Assembly (NCBI GenBank): GCA_046757565.1
Contig: JBHHYN010000008.1
Location: forward strand, 1 to 44,715
Length of the DNA: 44,715 bases
From: JBHHYN01 sp046757565
GTDB lineage: Bacteria > Pseudomonadota > Gammaproteobacteria > Eutrophobiales > Eutrophobiaceae
Direction of reading: 5' to 3'
The translations under genes and the position numbers were made by a program. The notes beneath the pieces are model-generated. The model had not been told where the DNA came from. It saw only the letters and a program-made list of their open reading frames with translations, and made no database searches. Every line of letters starts with the position of its first letter. Position 1 is the first letter of the stretch. Shown in pieces: positions 43,717 through 44,715 of the stretch.

Positions 43717-44613
43717 ATGATGACCAGTTTCAGCGACACCAGTTACAAAAAGTATCTGTTACCAAGACGGCTGGTTTTTTTCGATCTGGACGGAACCATT
43801 ATTCCGTCTACCGGTGCAACCGGGAGGCGTATCGCTATCGCACTGAGTACCTACAGAGAGATCAAGGAGTTCGCACAATCGATATTAGAACTGGACGGTT
43901 TTCCGGAAATCGATGAAGAACAGTGCAGTGACTGGTACCGAAGGCATGGGGGAGAGAGTGGATTGATCAGGGAAATACTCCATCATGTAGAGTTATCCGA
44001 AAACGTCAAGGACTGCCTGACATTCTATTTTACCGGTGTCTTCAACAGGCGTTTGACCCAATACGACGCGGCCGATCTGCAATTTGACACTATCCCGGAT
44101 GCCCACATTGAGTTTTTACAGTCCTTGTCAGAGCAGGCCTCTATGATCCTTGTTTCATTCCGCTACCAGACACAATTCGATTTCCTAACGTCACTTGAGT
44201 CACTTGGCCTGGCCAGGGCCGGCCTGTTTGGTCCGCACAACGCCTTTGCCGTGGGCGGGCCCGGTGCATCGTCTGACGGATCCAAGTCACGTTTCGTCGG
44301 CAGCATGTGGCGCCGCGAGATACGGGCGCAACGCCGTTTAACCTCTGACATCGGCAAAACCTTTCCGCCTATTATAATAGGCGACTCCATCCGTGATATT
44401 CATTTTGCCGTGGATATAGGGGGGATCTTTTTCGGTGTATCGGAGACCGGAGAGGCCTCCCGGGAGATCCTGTTAACGGAGATAAAAGAGCTGGAAGATA
44501 GTCTGAATACCCGTTCCCGCGTCTTCCCTTCACTGGCCGACACAGAGATGCAGCGCAGACTATTTGAGGAGTGTGCAGCCTATCGGGAAACGATAAAAAC
44601 CCTCGACACCTGA
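43717..44613 (+). CDS. HAD-superfamily hydrolase
   Basis: A 298-residue HAD phosphatase-like protein. Motif I is FFDLDGTII with D23 and D25, motif II the Ser in ILVSFRYQTQ, motif III probably the Lys in GSKSRFVG, and motif IV IIIGDSIRDIHFA. A helical cap lies between motifs I and II, and a C-terminal helical extension follows. The substrate is unknown. Its position 27 bases after malQ suggests a sugar phosphate, which is inference from context. Confidence 0.85.
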   Translation: MMTSFSDTSYKKYLLPRRLVFFDLDGTIIPSTGATGRRIAIALSTYREIKEFAQSILELDGFPEIDEEQCSDWYRRHGGESGLIREILHHVELSENVKDCLTFYFTGVFNRRLTQYDAADLQFDTIPDAHIEFLQSLSEQASMILVSFRYQTQFDFLTSLESLGLARAGLFGPHNAFAVGGPGASSDGSKSRFVGSMWRREIRAQRRLTSDIGKTFPPIIIGDSIRDIHFAVDIGGIFFGVSETGEASREILLTEIKELEDSLNTRSRVFPSLADTEMQRRLFEECAAYRETIKTLDT

Positions 44614-44677
44614 GCCACATGCTATACGTCAAAAAAGTGGTGACCGGCCTGGACGATTGATCAACAGGATCATCGTT

Positions 44678-44715
44678 ACTTTCCACTTTCCACTTGTTAC
44701 TTGTTACTTGTTACT
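44678..44715 (+). repeat. Tandem 7-bp repeats at the window end
   Basis: Two perfect units of ACTTTCC are followed by three of ACTTGTT and the beginning of a sixth, cut by the window edge. The unit length and ACTT start match the arrays beside ychF and pth. Confidence 0.9.

Noticed and set aside
1..44715. CRISPR array, prophage or integrative element
   Set aside because: No direct repeats with regular spacers, integrase, phage structural gene or transposase is visible in any frame.

Overview
The window looks like a chromosomal segment of a free-living gammaproteobacterium, perhaps Chromatiales-like. The main evidence is gene order: ychF-pth-rplY-prs-tRNA-Gln-ispE-lolB-TPR lipoprotein, divergent from hemA-prfA-prmC-...-moeB, follows the Pseudomonas arrangement (PA4673 back to PA4663 from memory). 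The engB / cytochrome c4 / dsbA neighbourhood is also gammaproteobacterial. The genus cannot be named from sequence alone. No phage, plasmid, CRISPR or resistance gene is visible. The mobile signal is limited to short non-coding repeats.

Layout. 1-2.1 kb: edge of a MITE-like repeat, a zinc-ribbon protein, a TSUP permease and a class II aldolase. 2.2-9.7 kb (minus strand): the housekeeping cluster ychF, pth, rplY, prs, tRNA-Gln, ispE, lolB and an LbcA-like TPR lipoprotein. Heptamer repeats lie between ychF and pth, and a hairpin-rich gene-free stretch lies between ispE and lolB. 10.0-14.9 kb (plus): hemA, prfA, prmC, an unknown small protein, a MoeB/HesA-type E1-like enzyme and a JAMM peptidase. 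14.9-23.1 kb (minus): dgkA, tpx, then an iron region made of a ferric ABC transporter (fbpABC), a complete 158-bp MITE-like element with 8-bp target duplication, a PepSY membrane protein, a periplasmic FMN-binding protein and a porin preceded by a Fur-box-like site. 23.2-29.3 kb (plus): a collapsed lemA/GIDE pseudogene, prlC, an SH3-domain protein, xthA, a DUF3135-type protein, rpmE, a thermonuclease and a remnant of an M48 peptidase lipoprotein gene.

29.2-34.0 kb: a 700-bp stretch without an intact gene holds the M48 remnant, a pair of inverted DnaA boxes and a candidate small RNA with C-rich anti-Shine-Dalgarno loops and a strong terminator next to engB. This is the position of Spot 42/ErsA in other gammaproteobacteria. 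engB, cytochrome c4, dsbA and a long coiled-coil diguanylate cyclase follow. 34.0-44.6 kb: a divergent glycogen/alpha-glucan cluster, glk-glgB-glgA on the minus strand and glgC-GH57-malQ-HAD phosphatase on the plus strand. Together these cover glucose phosphorylation, ADP-glucose synthesis, chain elongation, branching and glucan rearrangement. The window ends in another heptamer array.

The most rewarding places for follow-up are the candidate sRNA beside engB, the Fur-linked porin/flavoprotein/PepSY/FbpABC block, the MITE with its target-site duplication, the heptamer array that encodes the tail of Pth, and the two degraded genes.
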